A stretch of DNA of 35,940 bases from positions 1 to 35,940 of the forward strand of contig NZ_CAKMHQ010000060.1 of the NCBI RefSeq assembly GCF_927312905.1. The letters run 5' to 3'. The stretch is from Candidatus Nitrotoga sp. 1052. Its GTDB lineage: Bacteria; Pseudomonadota; Gammaproteobacteria; Burkholderiales; Gallionellaceae. The translations under genes were made by a program, and so were the position numbers. How positions within the stretch are numbered: the stretch's first letter is position 1; the number at the start of each line of letters is the position of its first letter. Shown one piece after another: positions 10,701 through 17,694 of the stretch. The notes beneath the pieces are model-generated. The model made no database searches. It was not told the DNA's origin and was given only the letters and a program-made list of their open reading frames with translations.

Positions 10701-11274
10701 TGGCATTCCATTCCGGCCGCGCTTCAATACTCTCGACACTCTCGAAGGTCTGCGGCTTTTCGTCGGGGCCGGGTATGCTTTGCACCTTGATACCGATGTC
10801 CAGCTTCACTTTGTCGGGTACGCCGGTAGCCTGTTTAGGCTCGGCACTCGCGGCTTGCGGTGGTGCTTCTTGCAGTGTGAAGGCAAGATATGTCTCTGCG
10901 GCAACCCCGGGTTTGAGGCGATAGCCGATCAGCCGCGCAAGTTCGCTCAACGACAGACGCTCGCCTGCGGTGCGCAAATAGGATTCATTGGCGAGACGTT
11001 CCTGATAGAAGCTCAACACGTCGGCCATGCAGGCATAGGCATCCAGCAGCGCGATGGAAAAATCATCGCTGTCGCGGGTGCGCAATTTCGCCAGCGCCGG
11101 ATAATCCTGCGATGACAGCCGTGCCTGCAAGCTGGCCAGCACCTCGCTGTGCGTGCCGATGCGATAGGCGATGGCCGCAAGCCCCGGGCGGTTGTAGAGC
11201 AGCGCCGGTGCCTGGATGCCCACGCCCGCGCAACAACCGCATGCGTCTTGCGATGTTTGTTCTTCGCCGCTCAT
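7792..11274 (-). CDS. baseplate wedge protein with an inserted lectin-like propeller
   Basis: The 1160-residue protein belongs to the putative baseplate assembly family of phage-tail-like loci (TIGR02243 type, related to gpJ and Pvc11/Pvc12). The N-terminus (about 30-160) contains the typical DSDDFSIALLDAYACMADV and SLSELARLIGYRLKPG; the C-terminal third (about 800-1150) returns to the family with VLHVEEDGAGTIQFGDG and GTAGNLQAGQL. Residues ~440-703 are six 44-residue repeats with the pattern WSGWESLGG...GRLDVFVRG.DNALWHKWF, like the blades of PLL-type sugar-binding propellers. The middle section is visibly lower in GC than both ends, so it looks like an acquired module. The gene overlaps both neighbours by four bases (ATGA and GTGA). 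I infer a wedge component that also displays a carbohydrate-binding domain. Ring placement and sugar specificity cannot be read from the sequence. Confidence 0.85.
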   Translation of the reverse strand: MSGEEQTSQDACGCCAGVGIQAPALLYNRPGLAAIAYRIGTHSEVLASLQARLSSQDYPALAKLRTRDSDDFSIALLDAYACMADVLSFYQERLANESYLRTAGERLSLSELARLIGYRLKPGVAAETYLAFTLQEAPPQAASAEPKQATGVPDKVKLDIGIKVQSIPGPDEKPQTFESVESIEARPEWNAIKPRLTQPQILSAKMNSVILQGIASNLKPGESLLIVSGTKTLVRIMSINTNDKTKTTRIDFTSVNPLLSPAVYNRPLLPKGNVSDFPTTIALDENVLKNIISKTWSEEDLSSLVKIQGWSVDALVSGIRTLSAKQSVTLDEGIFIFHQHASIFGCNAPKMVTYDATTHNPKPASDWDEWPLANDEGETKLFLDSAYGSVLPGGYIAIEKPGRIPKILSAEQVMLYTRTAYGVSSKTTRISLAQSWWDIWSNWQSLGGVLTSDPATVSWGDGRIDVFVRGTDNALWHKWFNGTWSGWESLGGVLSSGPDVSSWAAGRLDVFVRGADNALWHKWFNGTWSGWESLGGVLTSDPAAVSWGDGRIDVFVRGTDNALWHKWFDGVWSGWESLGGTLSSGPDVSSWAAGRLDVFVRGADNALWHKWFNGTWSGWESLGGVLTSDPAAVSWGDGRIDVFVRGTDNALWHKWFDGVWSGWESLGGTLSSGPDVSSWAAGRLDVFVRGADNALWHKWFDGLFDDKPVKLDALRDITVHAQSERIALADVPIEDLVQGDTISLDRIYLGLKKGRRIILTGERSDLTGVVESETVQLKDIVVEAGFTVITLDKTLDHSYLRDTVAIYANVARATHGETTQETIGSGAARQSHQRYTLKHTPLTFVGAENETGAEAALEVRVNDILWHETPTLYKAGADDRSYVLHVEEDGAGTIQFGDGHHGARLPTGQDNLRVVYRKGIGTAGNLQAGQLAQLLSRPLGLKAVSNPLPAAGGVDADSAADARRNMPLGVRTLGRVVSVQDYEDYARAYTGIAKAQAAVLNTRAGRTVFISITGDDGGQPPDSTLDKLLDSLKQNGDPLVHCETAAYNQATFHIALRIKRDPDHDAKKVLADVEAALRAAFSFDARDFGQIVSRSEIIAVAQEVDGVLGVDLDRFYRGTAITLEERLTPAAATTDAQGNGVAAEILLLDNGPFDYLEEMT
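9166..9957 (-). repeat. six in-frame 132-bp repeats encoding propeller blades
   Basis: The string catttatgcc recurs at 9179, 9311, 9443, 9575, 9707 and 9839, exactly 132 bp apart. Each unit encodes 44 residues. Two types alternate, A (SWGDGRIDVFVRGTDNALW) and B (SWAAGRLDVFVRGADNALW), giving a 264-bp dimer. The dimers at 9181-9444 and 9445-9708 differ at one base (T versus C at 9208/9472), so that duplication is recent; the third dimer is more diverged. Confidence 0.95.
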
Positions 11275-14021
11275 TTGCCGCCTCCTATCGAGAGCTTCAA
11301 CACGCCCCGTTCGGGGAAGTTGGGATCGTTGTCCAGTCGTGCGATCTCCAAGCGTCCGACTGTCAGCACGCCGTCATCCATAGGCTTGGGCTCAGGTGGC
11401 GCACGCAGACGCTGAAAAGTGTTGATCACCACCGAGCCCACGCCTTGTATCACCTGCGCCGCTTCATAAATCGCGCTGAGATAAACCGCCTGGCCGAAGG
11501 TAAAGTTGTCGGGATGGAACAGCGCAGGCCTACCGTCGTCCAGCCAGCCCCGGCTGAATACGCGCATCAGAGCGGCGCGCACATCGGCGCGGAAATAATC
11601 CGGTTTGACGCACACTGTCATTTCCAGCAGCAGCGGCACATAACTCGGGCTGTTCACCTCAAGGTCATATCCGGCCATGCGATAACGCTCGACGTGGTCG
11701 CGGATGGTCTGCTCATAGACCGCATCCACTTCTCCGCCGCCTTTGCGATCGACGGTGAGAAACACCGTGTACCAACTGCCGGTCCAGCGGAAAGTGGCAG
11801 CAGCGCGCTGTACGCTGGGATGACGTTCGGTAACTTCGGCATAATCCGCCGGGGTGACGGCGCGTTCCTGGGTGCGAAACGCTTCCGGCGCATCGCGCCT
11901 GATGTCCTCGGCGTTTTCAGGATCGCTGCCGCCTTGCGCCGGCAGTGGATTCGACGCGCGCAACAGCCGCGCATCGTTGCTGACGATGTGCGCGATGGAC
12001 TCCAGACCGATGTTGCCTGCCACGCCATTGCCGACGCGATAGCTCGCGCTAAATGTGGTGCTGACGTCGGGACGCTTGCCGTGATAATCATCGCCGAAAC
12101 GCAGCAAGGCGCTGCCGTTATGCTCACTCTCCACCACGAATTCGCTCGCCCCGGCATCGCTAGCGAGCAGATCGGGGCGCGGCAACCAAGTATCTGGCGT
12201 ACCCTGGAAATTGCTGGCGAGAGAAATGGCGGGACGGGCACGCTGCGGCTCGGCGGTGGTGATCAATGCTGCGGCATCGGCCAGCGGCGACACCTGCACC
12301 TGCCCGCTATCCAGCCGCAGACGATAGGCGCTCACGCCGTCAGACACAGACCACATGCCATCGCCGCCTTGCACTACCACCGGTCCCGCCTGCAACAGCA
12401 CTCCTTGCGCCTGCAACGCATCGTGCAGCGCCGGTGTAAAACTGCGGGTCTGCAATGCGGTGACGATGGCCACTGTCGCAGTGAAGCTGAACAACGGCGC
12501 GGCTGTGAGCGATAAGGCATGAGTAAGTGGACGTTCCGCAAGTCGCGGCCGGAAACGTGGTGGCACGGCCTGCAAGGGCGGACGCTTGCAACTCAATATG
12601 TCGCTCTTGGATGCAAGGGTGAGTTGCGAGGCTGACACGACACCCAAATCTTCGCCAGTCAGGGTGCGACCATGATCGGCCAGCACGATATTGCCGTAAG
12701 CCGCGCTCACCTCACCGAGATAAGTCGCGCCGTGATCCAGGTCAGTGATAGTCGACAGGCATAATGGAAACGGCAGTGCGTCCTGTTCTACCCAGCGGAT
12801 CTCGGTAACATCCAGCGGATTATTGTTGGGTACTGGCAGGAAGAAACCACCGCAGGGGTCGCTATCCAAACGCACGTCGGTGAGACGCACCGCCCAGCGA
12901 TGCGCGCGGTCTGCATCAGCAGCATCTCCAGTGCGCGGGCCGAATTCTTCCGCGAACACCAACACGTCACCCGCCTTGAGATTAGGATAGTGTCCGTTGA
13001 GCGTCGCGCGCGTCGCTCCCTTGGGCAGACAGCATTCGCGCTCGCCCCAGGGATATAAACTGAAGCGTGCGTGATCCTGGTAAAGCAGGGTGTCTTCCAC
13101 CGTCTCGAACACCAGCGCACCATTTGCCAAGGCATCGCGCAGTTGGTCGCCGGACGGGGTGATGCGCTCGGGCGTGTTAGGCACGCGCGTGAGCAACGGT
13201 GTGCCGTGCGGAATATTTACACCGTCGTCGTTGACGAACAGTTGCACCCACACGCGGGCATTGCAGCCCTCGTGCACCCTATAATCCACCAGCCGCGCAT
13301 GGCGGCGCAGCGAGATGCGCTTGCGCGCGGTAGCGAGATAAGCTTCGGTGGCGACGGCGTCTTGCTGATAGGAAAGCTGATCGCCCACATAGGCCAGCAT
13401 TTCCACCAAGGTTACGCCGACATCGGCAGCGTTGCGGGTGGTCCAATCCGGCATGAGCGTGCTCATGCGGTCCAGCATCAGGCGGCGGAAGCTGGCGTAA
13501 TCCTTGGCGAGATAATCGAGGCGCGGATTCGTCGCCGGCGGCGTAGGACAGGGAGTAACGCTGGCGCAATCGAAATCCGATTCGCACTGCACCTTGAACG
13601 AGAACTGAATCTCGCTCAGGCGCGGATCGAAACCAGCCGGTGGCGTATCGCTGCCGGGACCGCTCAGCAGGCGTAGCGTATACAGCGAAAAATCACCGTA
13701 AATCTTGGTGCGGATCACCATGAATTTATTGAGAGGCACGAGGCCGTCGACCAGGCCGGGTGGCTCGCTGGCGGGCAACGCATTAGCGATCGCGACCCAC
13801 TCGATATCCACGCTCTTGATGCGCTCACCGCCTTCGATGCGGAAGTTATCCTTGGCGAGAGTGGCAGGCACTGCTCGCAGGAACTTCACGAACAGCGTGA
13901 GCTGGCGCGTGGAGTCTCCGGGAATACCACTGTCATGCACCTCCAGATATTCCAAACCGTTGAGGGTGCCGTTTAACTTTACTACTTCGCGGCGGCGCTG
14001 GTCGCAGCAGTAGTATTTCAT
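11271..14021 (-). CDS. baseplate J-like wedge protein (Pvc11-like)
   Basis: The 916-residue product is the second large protein of the putative baseplate assembly type. Hallmarks are PRLDYLAKDYASFRRLMLD, then TLVEMLAYVGDQLSYQQDAV with ARKRISLRRHARLVDYRV, and a C-terminal region with RFGDDYHGKRPD followed by RNGVAGNIGLE-like and RTQERAVTPADYAEVTERHP segments as in gpJ/gp6 wedge proteins. An open frame extends 46 codons further upstream, but it is antisense-like and Arg-rich; I chose the ATG at 14021, which overlaps the gp25 stop as ATGA. The gene also overlaps the next wedge gene by four bases. In contractile tails two such proteins build the wedge ring around the hub and trigger sheath contraction. 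Confidence 0.9.
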   Translation of the reverse strand: MKYYCCDQRRREVVKLNGTLNGLEYLEVHDSGIPGDSTRQLTLFVKFLRAVPATLAKDNFRIEGGERIKSVDIEWVAIANALPASEPPGLVDGLVPLNKFMVIRTKIYGDFSLYTLRLLSGPGSDTPPAGFDPRLSEIQFSFKVQCESDFDCASVTPCPTPPATNPRLDYLAKDYASFRRLMLDRMSTLMPDWTTRNAADVGVTLVEMLAYVGDQLSYQQDAVATEAYLATARKRISLRRHARLVDYRVHEGCNARVWVQLFVNDDGVNIPHGTPLLTRVPNTPERITPSGDQLRDALANGALVFETVEDTLLYQDHARFSLYPWGERECCLPKGATRATLNGHYPNLKAGDVLVFAEEFGPRTGDAADADRAHRWAVRLTDVRLDSDPCGGFFLPVPNNNPLDVTEIRWVEQDALPFPLCLSTITDLDHGATYLGEVSAAYGNIVLADHGRTLTGEDLGVVSASQLTLASKSDILSCKRPPLQAVPPRFRPRLAERPLTHALSLTAAPLFSFTATVAIVTALQTRSFTPALHDALQAQGVLLQAGPVVVQGGDGMWSVSDGVSAYRLRLDSGQVQVSPLADAAALITTAEPQRARPAISLASNFQGTPDTWLPRPDLLASDAGASEFVVESEHNGSALLRFGDDYHGKRPDVSTTFSASYRVGNGVAGNIGLESIAHIVSNDARLLRASNPLPAQGGSDPENAEDIRRDAPEAFRTQERAVTPADYAEVTERHPSVQRAAATFRWTGSWYTVFLTVDRKGGGEVDAVYEQTIRDHVERYRMAGYDLEVNSPSYVPLLLEMTVCVKPDYFRADVRAALMRVFSRGWLDDGRPALFHPDNFTFGQAVYLSAIYEAAQVIQGVGSVVINTFQRLRAPPEPKPMDDGVLTVGRLEIARLDNDPNFPERGVLKLSIGGGK

Positions 14022-14386
14022 AAGCCGCCTCCCGGCGCGATGATCTGCGCCACGCCGCGAGTTTGCGTGCGGCGTTCTACATATTGCACGGTGATGAGCA
14101 AGGCGCCGTCCTGCGCCTGCACATCGACGGCGTCGACGGTAATAACGTCGCTCAGCCATTGCTGCAAGGCGCCTTGAATCAGGAACTGCGTGGTCGCCGC
14201 CACTTCAGGGCTGGCGGCGGCGAACACCAATTGCATCACACCGCTGCCAAAGTTTGGCCGCATCACGCGTTCGCCCGGCGCAGTGAGCAACACTTGCTCG
14301 ATGAGGTCGCGAATGTAGCCGGACTCGTCCGTCTGCGCGGTGCGGCCGCGGCCGTCGAATTGGAAGGGATAGTCGATCTGGCGCAT
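14018..14386 (-). CDS. gp25/GPW-like baseplate protein
   Basis: The 122-residue protein is a GPW/gp25 family member, the small wedge protein that starts sheath assembly in contractile tails. The family pattern is visible: an N-terminal YPFQFDGRGRTAQTD, a helix with IRDLIEQVLLTAPGERVM, then RPNFGSGVMQLVF, and a C-terminal strand pair. Other reading starts extend upstream through a repeat element, but the ATG at 14386 gives the normal gp25 N-terminus. Its likely ribosome binding site, AGAGGT, lies inside the end of the inverted-repeat element at 14391-14563, so translation of this essential part may depend on the inserted repeat. It overlaps the following wedge gene by ATGA. Confidence 0.92.
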   Translation of the reverse strand: MRQIDYPFQFDGRGRTAQTDESGYIRDLIEQVLLTAPGERVMRPNFGSGVMQLVFAAASPEVAATTQFLIQGALQQWLSDVITVDAVDVQAQDGALLITVQYVERRTQTRGVAQIIAPGGGL

Positions 14387-14390
14387 AAGT

Positions 14391-14563
14391 ACCTCTAAAA
14401 ATTCAGAGTTCGCCCAAATGCAAGGCGCGGAAAAAATTTTGCAGCGCCGCATATTGAGCAATATGTAAGCAAGAAATTTTTTGCGAGCATCCGCTTCGCG
14501 GCTTGCCTGCATACCCCGCTACCGCAACGCAGCAGTTGGGATGAAGTATGGGTTTTTAGAGGT
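14391..14563. repeat. 173-bp inverted-repeat element (MITE-like) inside the eCIS operon
   Basis: The element is bounded by a perfect 11-bp inverted repeat, ACCTCTAAAAA at 14391-14401 and TTTTTAGAGGT at 14553-14563. Inside lies a nested dyad with outer A6/T6 tracts and an inner perfect hairpin CATATTG-AG-CAATATG. It fills nearly all of the space between the PAAR-like gene and gp25. A related copy begins at 35845, so this is a dispersed family. It encodes no transposase and would have to be moved in trans. The flanks show no clear target-site duplication. One end supplies the gp25 ribosome binding site. Confidence 0.75.
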
Positions 14564-14567
14564 GCTT

Positions 14568-14885
14568 TCATGTCGCGAGCACCCTGGGTTGTACCACCAG
14601 CGACAACAAGCCGGTGCCGGTAGGCACGCACACCGCCTGCCCCGTTTGTATCAGCACTGGCACACCGCCAGCCAGTACCCGTACTGCGCCCACCACCCAC
14701 TGCGCGGTGACGCAGGGCGGGTTGGGCGTACCGGTGAGGGCGCAGCCGGTAATCGCATAGGGCGTGGCCAGTGTGGTCACCGGCTGGCCGCTCAGCAGCA
14801 CGCGCGGAAATGGCGTGAGCGGTGTCGCCGGCCCTGCGTGCATGCAGGTTACCGTAGCGCCAAGATGAAGGACGGGTGCGGGCAT
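14568..14885 (-). CDS. PAAR-like spike tip protein (Pvc10-like)
   Basis: The 105-residue protein begins MPAPVLHLGATVTCMHAG and is rich in Pro, Gly, Thr and Val with short strands, as in the PAAR-like tip proteins encoded just after the gpV spike in eCIS loci. Conserved-looking cysteines and histidines (HLG..., CMHAG, CALTG, PPCVTAQW) could bind a metal at the tip, as in PAAR proteins. AAGGAG lies nine bases before the ATG, and the gene follows the spike gene by 13 bp. The expected job is to sharpen the spike and perhaps hold an effector. The family call is from position and pattern; I did not see a textbook PAAR repeat. Confidence 0.75.
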   Translation of the reverse strand: MPAPVLHLGATVTCMHAGPATPLTPFPRVLLSGQPVTTLATPYAITGCALTGTPNPPCVTAQWVVGAVRVLAGGVPVLIQTGQAVCVPTGTGLLSLVVQPRVLAT

Positions 14886-14898
14886 AGTGTCGTTCTCC

Positions 14899-15414
14899 TT
14901 ATATCACCGTGAGTGCCCCGAGATTGATGTCCACCGTCGGCCCGGTGAGATTGATCACCGCGCCCTTGCCGTTGGAGATCATGATGCCGACATCGGTCAC
15001 CGAGATCATGGCACCGGTCGCGGTCTGCAGCTGGATGCCACCGGTGGGGCCGGGTACGTCGCTGATAACCAGGCCATTCTTGAGCGGAGTCTGTAGCGTG
15101 ATACCAGGCACTGCAGGCGGCACCATACGCGACAGCACCGGCAGCTCTGCGGCGCTGCCCCAGAAGCAGCCGACCCATATCGGGTAATCTGGATTACCCT
15201 GTTCGAACTCTACCCACACGCCGCTGCCGATCATAGGCAACGCAAACATGCCCATATTGATCCCGGCCAGCGGCACACAGGGCATCGCCCAGGTCGCGGG
15301 GATGAGACCCGCCACATCAGGCACCTGCACCTGCAGCCGTCCCAGCTGCATCGGGTCTATGTTGTTGAGCACCATGCCGCGGTACTTGCCAAAGAAATTG
15401 CCGCTGTCGCTCAT
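14899..15414 (-). CDS. central spike protein, gpV/gp5 OB-fold
   Basis: The 171-residue protein is a baseplate assembly protein V type spike. The OB-fold is seen in KYRGMVLNNIDPMQLGRLQVQVPDV-like sequence at the start (shown here in part: LGRLQVQVPDVAG) and VWVEFEQGNPDYPIWVGCFWG. The C-terminal ~50 residues form short repeating strands (LQTATGAMISVTDVG, NGKGAVINLTGPTVDINLG), the trimeric beta-helix needle. There is no lysozyme domain as in T4 gp5. The ATG at 15414 overlaps the hub gene stop by ATGA. In PVC and Afp the hub and spike are one gene (Pvc8/Afp8); here they are split into gp27-like and gpV-like genes. Confidence 0.92.
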   Translation of the reverse strand: MSDSGNFFGKYRGMVLNNIDPMQLGRLQVQVPDVAGLIPATWAMPCVPLAGINMGMFALPMIGSGVWVEFEQGNPDYPIWVGCFWGSAAELPVLSRMVPPAVPGITLQTPLKNGLVISDVPGPTGGIQLQTATGAMISVTDVGIMISNGKGAVINLTGPTVDINLGALTVI

Positions 15415-16553
15415 ACGGGAACCCTCGGTGTGATTGAAACCAGACCGTTACGCGTCAGGTTGAAACTTTGTTTGAACTCGCCACGCTTGAGCGTGCTGGT
15501 GACACTTTTTACGAAATAGAGGCCATCGTAGGCGATGCCTGCGCCGCGCACGCCGACCAGCTGCCTGGCTTTCAGTGGTCGACCGTAGCGCAGCACATTG
15601 ATGCTGCCATTGGCGCTGACTGAATCCTGCGACTTCTTCGCTTCATTGAGCCCTCTTAAAATCGCCTGCATCGGGTTCATTTTTGCCGTGTCCTTCAGTA
15701 TTTTGAGATTGCTGATCGTTGTGGAAAGCAATCCCAGCGGTGGTTGCAGCGGGTTAATGTTGGGGATCGGGATCGGAATAGGGACGCGTGTAAGTTGGTT
15801 CTGGATGAACACGACCGGCAGCACGCCCTTTGTCGGATCGAACGAAAAATTCATATTTTCAACGTTGGTTAACGCGTCCATGTCCACGTTGAGTGCCGGT
15901 TGCGGTACGCCCACTTTGATCTCGGGCCCGAAATAGGCGATGTTGGTGCCCGCCACTGGTCCGGGCTCGATGTAAAAAATGTAGCCGGCCTCCTCAGCGA
16001 GCTGCTGGATATAGTTAAGGTCTGTGCCCCTATGGGCAGGAATCTTGTCCACCGGGATGGGTACATCGGGAAACAGTACTGGAATAATCAGCGGAATCAG
16101 GCCAAAGGCCGCATACTTGGCGCAAATCAGCGCCACGCGCGCCTCGATTGGCATTGCAGGATAAGGCAGGCCACTGAAATCGAGCATGTCCATGACCTTG
16201 GTAAGATCCTCCCCGGTAACCGTCACCGTGCCCGGAGAGCCGTTGCTTCCCGCCTGCACCTCTACATTTGTCATCACCCCGTCAAAAAGCGGCTGTGGCG
16301 TACCGTTGAGAGTGATGATCAGCATGACGCGCAATGGCGGCGTAGCGGGACCGCTGTTCATCGCGCCAGCGATGATGAAAAACGTGTTCAGCTCCGACTT
16401 GCTGCTGAATTGGAAGCTCATCTGGAAGCCGCTCGCCGCGCCTGCTGCAGTAGTGACCTGCACGCTGTCGAGCGCATTCATCACCATCTGCGGCACCGGC
16501 ACCGGCACGATGGGGCCGATCATCAGCGTGAGATGTATCCCCTTAGCTAGCAT
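15411..16553 (-). CDS. gp27-like hub protein (late control D type)
   Basis: The 380-residue protein is a baseplate hub of the gp27/gpD family. It has an early beta-barrel region (residues ~30-120, containing FQMSFQFSSKSELNTFF and LFDGVMTNVEVQ), the typical central HRGTDLNYIQQLAEEAGYIF segment near 180-200, and a C-terminal strand set with YDGLYFVKSVTSTLKRGEFKQSF. The N-terminal hydrophobic, Pro/Val-rich stretch is not a convincing signal peptide. Such proteins trimerise and join the inner tube to the spike. The gene overlaps the LysM-like gene by 11 bases and the spike gene by four, so the three are translationally coupled. Confidence 0.92.
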   Translation of the reverse strand: MLAKGIHLTLMIGPIVPVPVPQMVMNALDSVQVTTAAGAASGFQMSFQFSSKSELNTFFIIAGAMNSGPATPPLRVMLIITLNGTPQPLFDGVMTNVEVQAGSNGSPGTVTVTGEDLTKVMDMLDFSGLPYPAMPIEARVALICAKYAAFGLIPLIIPVLFPDVPIPVDKIPAHRGTDLNYIQQLAEEAGYIFYIEPGPVAGTNIAYFGPEIKVGVPQPALNVDMDALTNVENMNFSFDPTKGVLPVVFIQNQLTRVPIPIPIPNINPLQPPLGLLSTTISNLKILKDTAKMNPMQAILRGLNEAKKSQDSVSANGSINVLRYGRPLKARQLVGVRGAGIAYDGLYFVKSVTSTLKRGEFKQSFNLTRNGLVSITPRVPV

Positions 16554-16908
16554 CGATCACTCCCTGAACGCCTTCTGGCAAGGTGATGCTCAGGCGCTTG
16601 CCCGCAGTCTCCGTCAATTCATCCGGACGTATGGCGCCGTTGGCATCGCAGATGCGCCAGTACTGCGACGGATCGCCGATATAGCGCGCGGCAAGATTGT
16701 CCAGCCGGTCGCCCGCAGTGACCATGTGCTCCTGCAACAGCGAGAAATTCTCAGGCGGCGGCACGAATCGGCGCTTCAGGTACGCGACGACCGTGCCGTC
16801 CGGCTGAGCGGCCTGCACCGCCGCGATGCCATGGTAGCGGCTCTCGGGCGGAAACAGGGGGGTGACGAGCGAATTCGCCTGCATAAAAGCCTGGATCGGG
16901 TCTATCAT
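16543..16908 (-). CDS. LysM/gp53-like baseplate protein
   Basis: The 121-residue product has a LysM-like segment at about residues 61-108, with the sequence MVTAGDRLDNLAARYIGDP followed by QYWRICDANG and ending in a strand with KRLSITLP. The same arrangement occurs in gp53-like tail proteins and in the C-terminal part of Pvc7/Afp7, where it clamps the baseplate wedges or the hub rather than binding cell wall. A TTG three bases upstream is also in frame, but I chose the ATG at 16908 because AGGAGG is six bases before it and it overlaps the previous stop as TGATG. Together with the next gene upstream it may represent a split Pvc7. Confidence 0.88.
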   Translation of the reverse strand: MIDPIQAFMQANSLVTPLFPPESRYHGIAAVQAAQPDGTVVAYLKRRFVPPPENFSLLQEHMVTAGDRLDNLAARYIGDPSQYWRICDANGAIRPDELTETAGKRLSITLPEGVQGVIDAS

Positions 16909-17564
16909 CAAATACCTCCTATTCCCAGCGTGGAGAAAGCGCCCGCCTGGGCTTTAGCCGCAAGCCTTTCCTTGTTTTGCAAATAACTCATGAACAAACT
17001 GCCGCCCTTGTGATCGAAGCCGAGATCGTCCACGTTCAGCACCCTAAAACCGATACTTACTTTGGCGACGATCGGATTCAAGGACGGATCGAAGGCCTCC
17101 TCGGTAACGCTGAAATCCGTAATCCGCACCGGCACGATGCGATTTTTTCCCCATACAAAAAGAGCCAATGGCGCCTCCATCGGCGCGATCTCCAGCGTAC
17201 CGGACTGTGACATTGCATTGCGGTCGAGCAGCTGACCGCTGGTCGGGTTGACGAGCGATTCCAACACCGACACTTGCGGCTGGATGCCGTTTTCCACCAC
17301 GGAGCGATGTTGATCGGGAAACTCCAGTTGATCCGCCGCATCGATGTCCGCCTCCAGCTTGAACGTCTCCACCGCCGGACCCTTGAAGCGCATGGCCTCC
17401 GAGCGGTTACCGCCCTCGCCGCCGGCACCCTGTACTTGCAGGGTGCGCGTCATTTTTTCCGGGTTGTACTGCAGCGAAATGATGCGCAGCACCCGGCCCG
17501 ATTCGGCATCAATCAGCACGATGCCGCCTTTGAGAACTTTTGGGGAATTCGAATAGCCGCTCAT
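16908..17564 (-). CDS. contractile injection system tube-initiator protein (CIS_tube, Pvc7 N-terminal type)
   Basis: The 218-residue protein starts with the family segment ESGRVLRIISLQYNPEKMTRT-like sequence (in part: LRIISLQYNPEKMTRT), followed by a region containing GPAVETFKLEADIDAADQLE and, near 130-150, PLALFVWGKNRIVPVRITDF and VTEEAFDPSLNPIVAKVSIG. These mark the CIS tube domain, a tube-like barrel that links the inner tube to the baseplate hub. In several eCIS it is fused to LysM; here LysM is encoded separately in the next gene with a one-base overlap. The gene begins 130 bp after the transglutaminase-like cargo gene. That gap is AT-rich and could hold an internal promoter (TTGTTA and TTTAAT, 18 bp apart), so hub and baseplate genes may also be transcribed separately from the cargo. 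That promoter is speculative. Confidence 0.88.
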   Translation of the reverse strand: MSGYSNSPKVLKGGIVLIDAESGRVLRIISLQYNPEKMTRTLQVQGAGGEGGNRSEAMRFKGPAVETFKLEADIDAADQLEFPDQHRSVVENGIQPQVSVLESLVNPTSGQLLDRNAMSQSGTLEIAPMEAPLALFVWGKNRIVPVRITDFSVTEEAFDPSLNPIVAKVSIGFRVLNVDDLGFDHKGGSLFMSYLQNKERLAAKAQAGAFSTLGIGGI

Positions 17565-17694
17565 TTAGGTTTTCCTCGTTTTCTCATTGCTTGATTTTCT
17601 AGTACGGGCATTACAGGTTCATTATGATTAAAACTTTGGTTGTTTTTAATTAACAATGGAAACCCAGTGATTCAGATTTGGCTTAAATTTAAAC

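Noticed and set aside
14022-14159. 46-codon N-terminal extension of the baseplate J protein
   Set aside because: It is Arg-rich, overlaps gp25 in another frame and precedes the ATGA-coupled start typical of this operon.
14387-14512. Longer N-terminus for gp25
   Set aside because: The extension is translated from the inverted-repeat element and is not part of the gp25 family.
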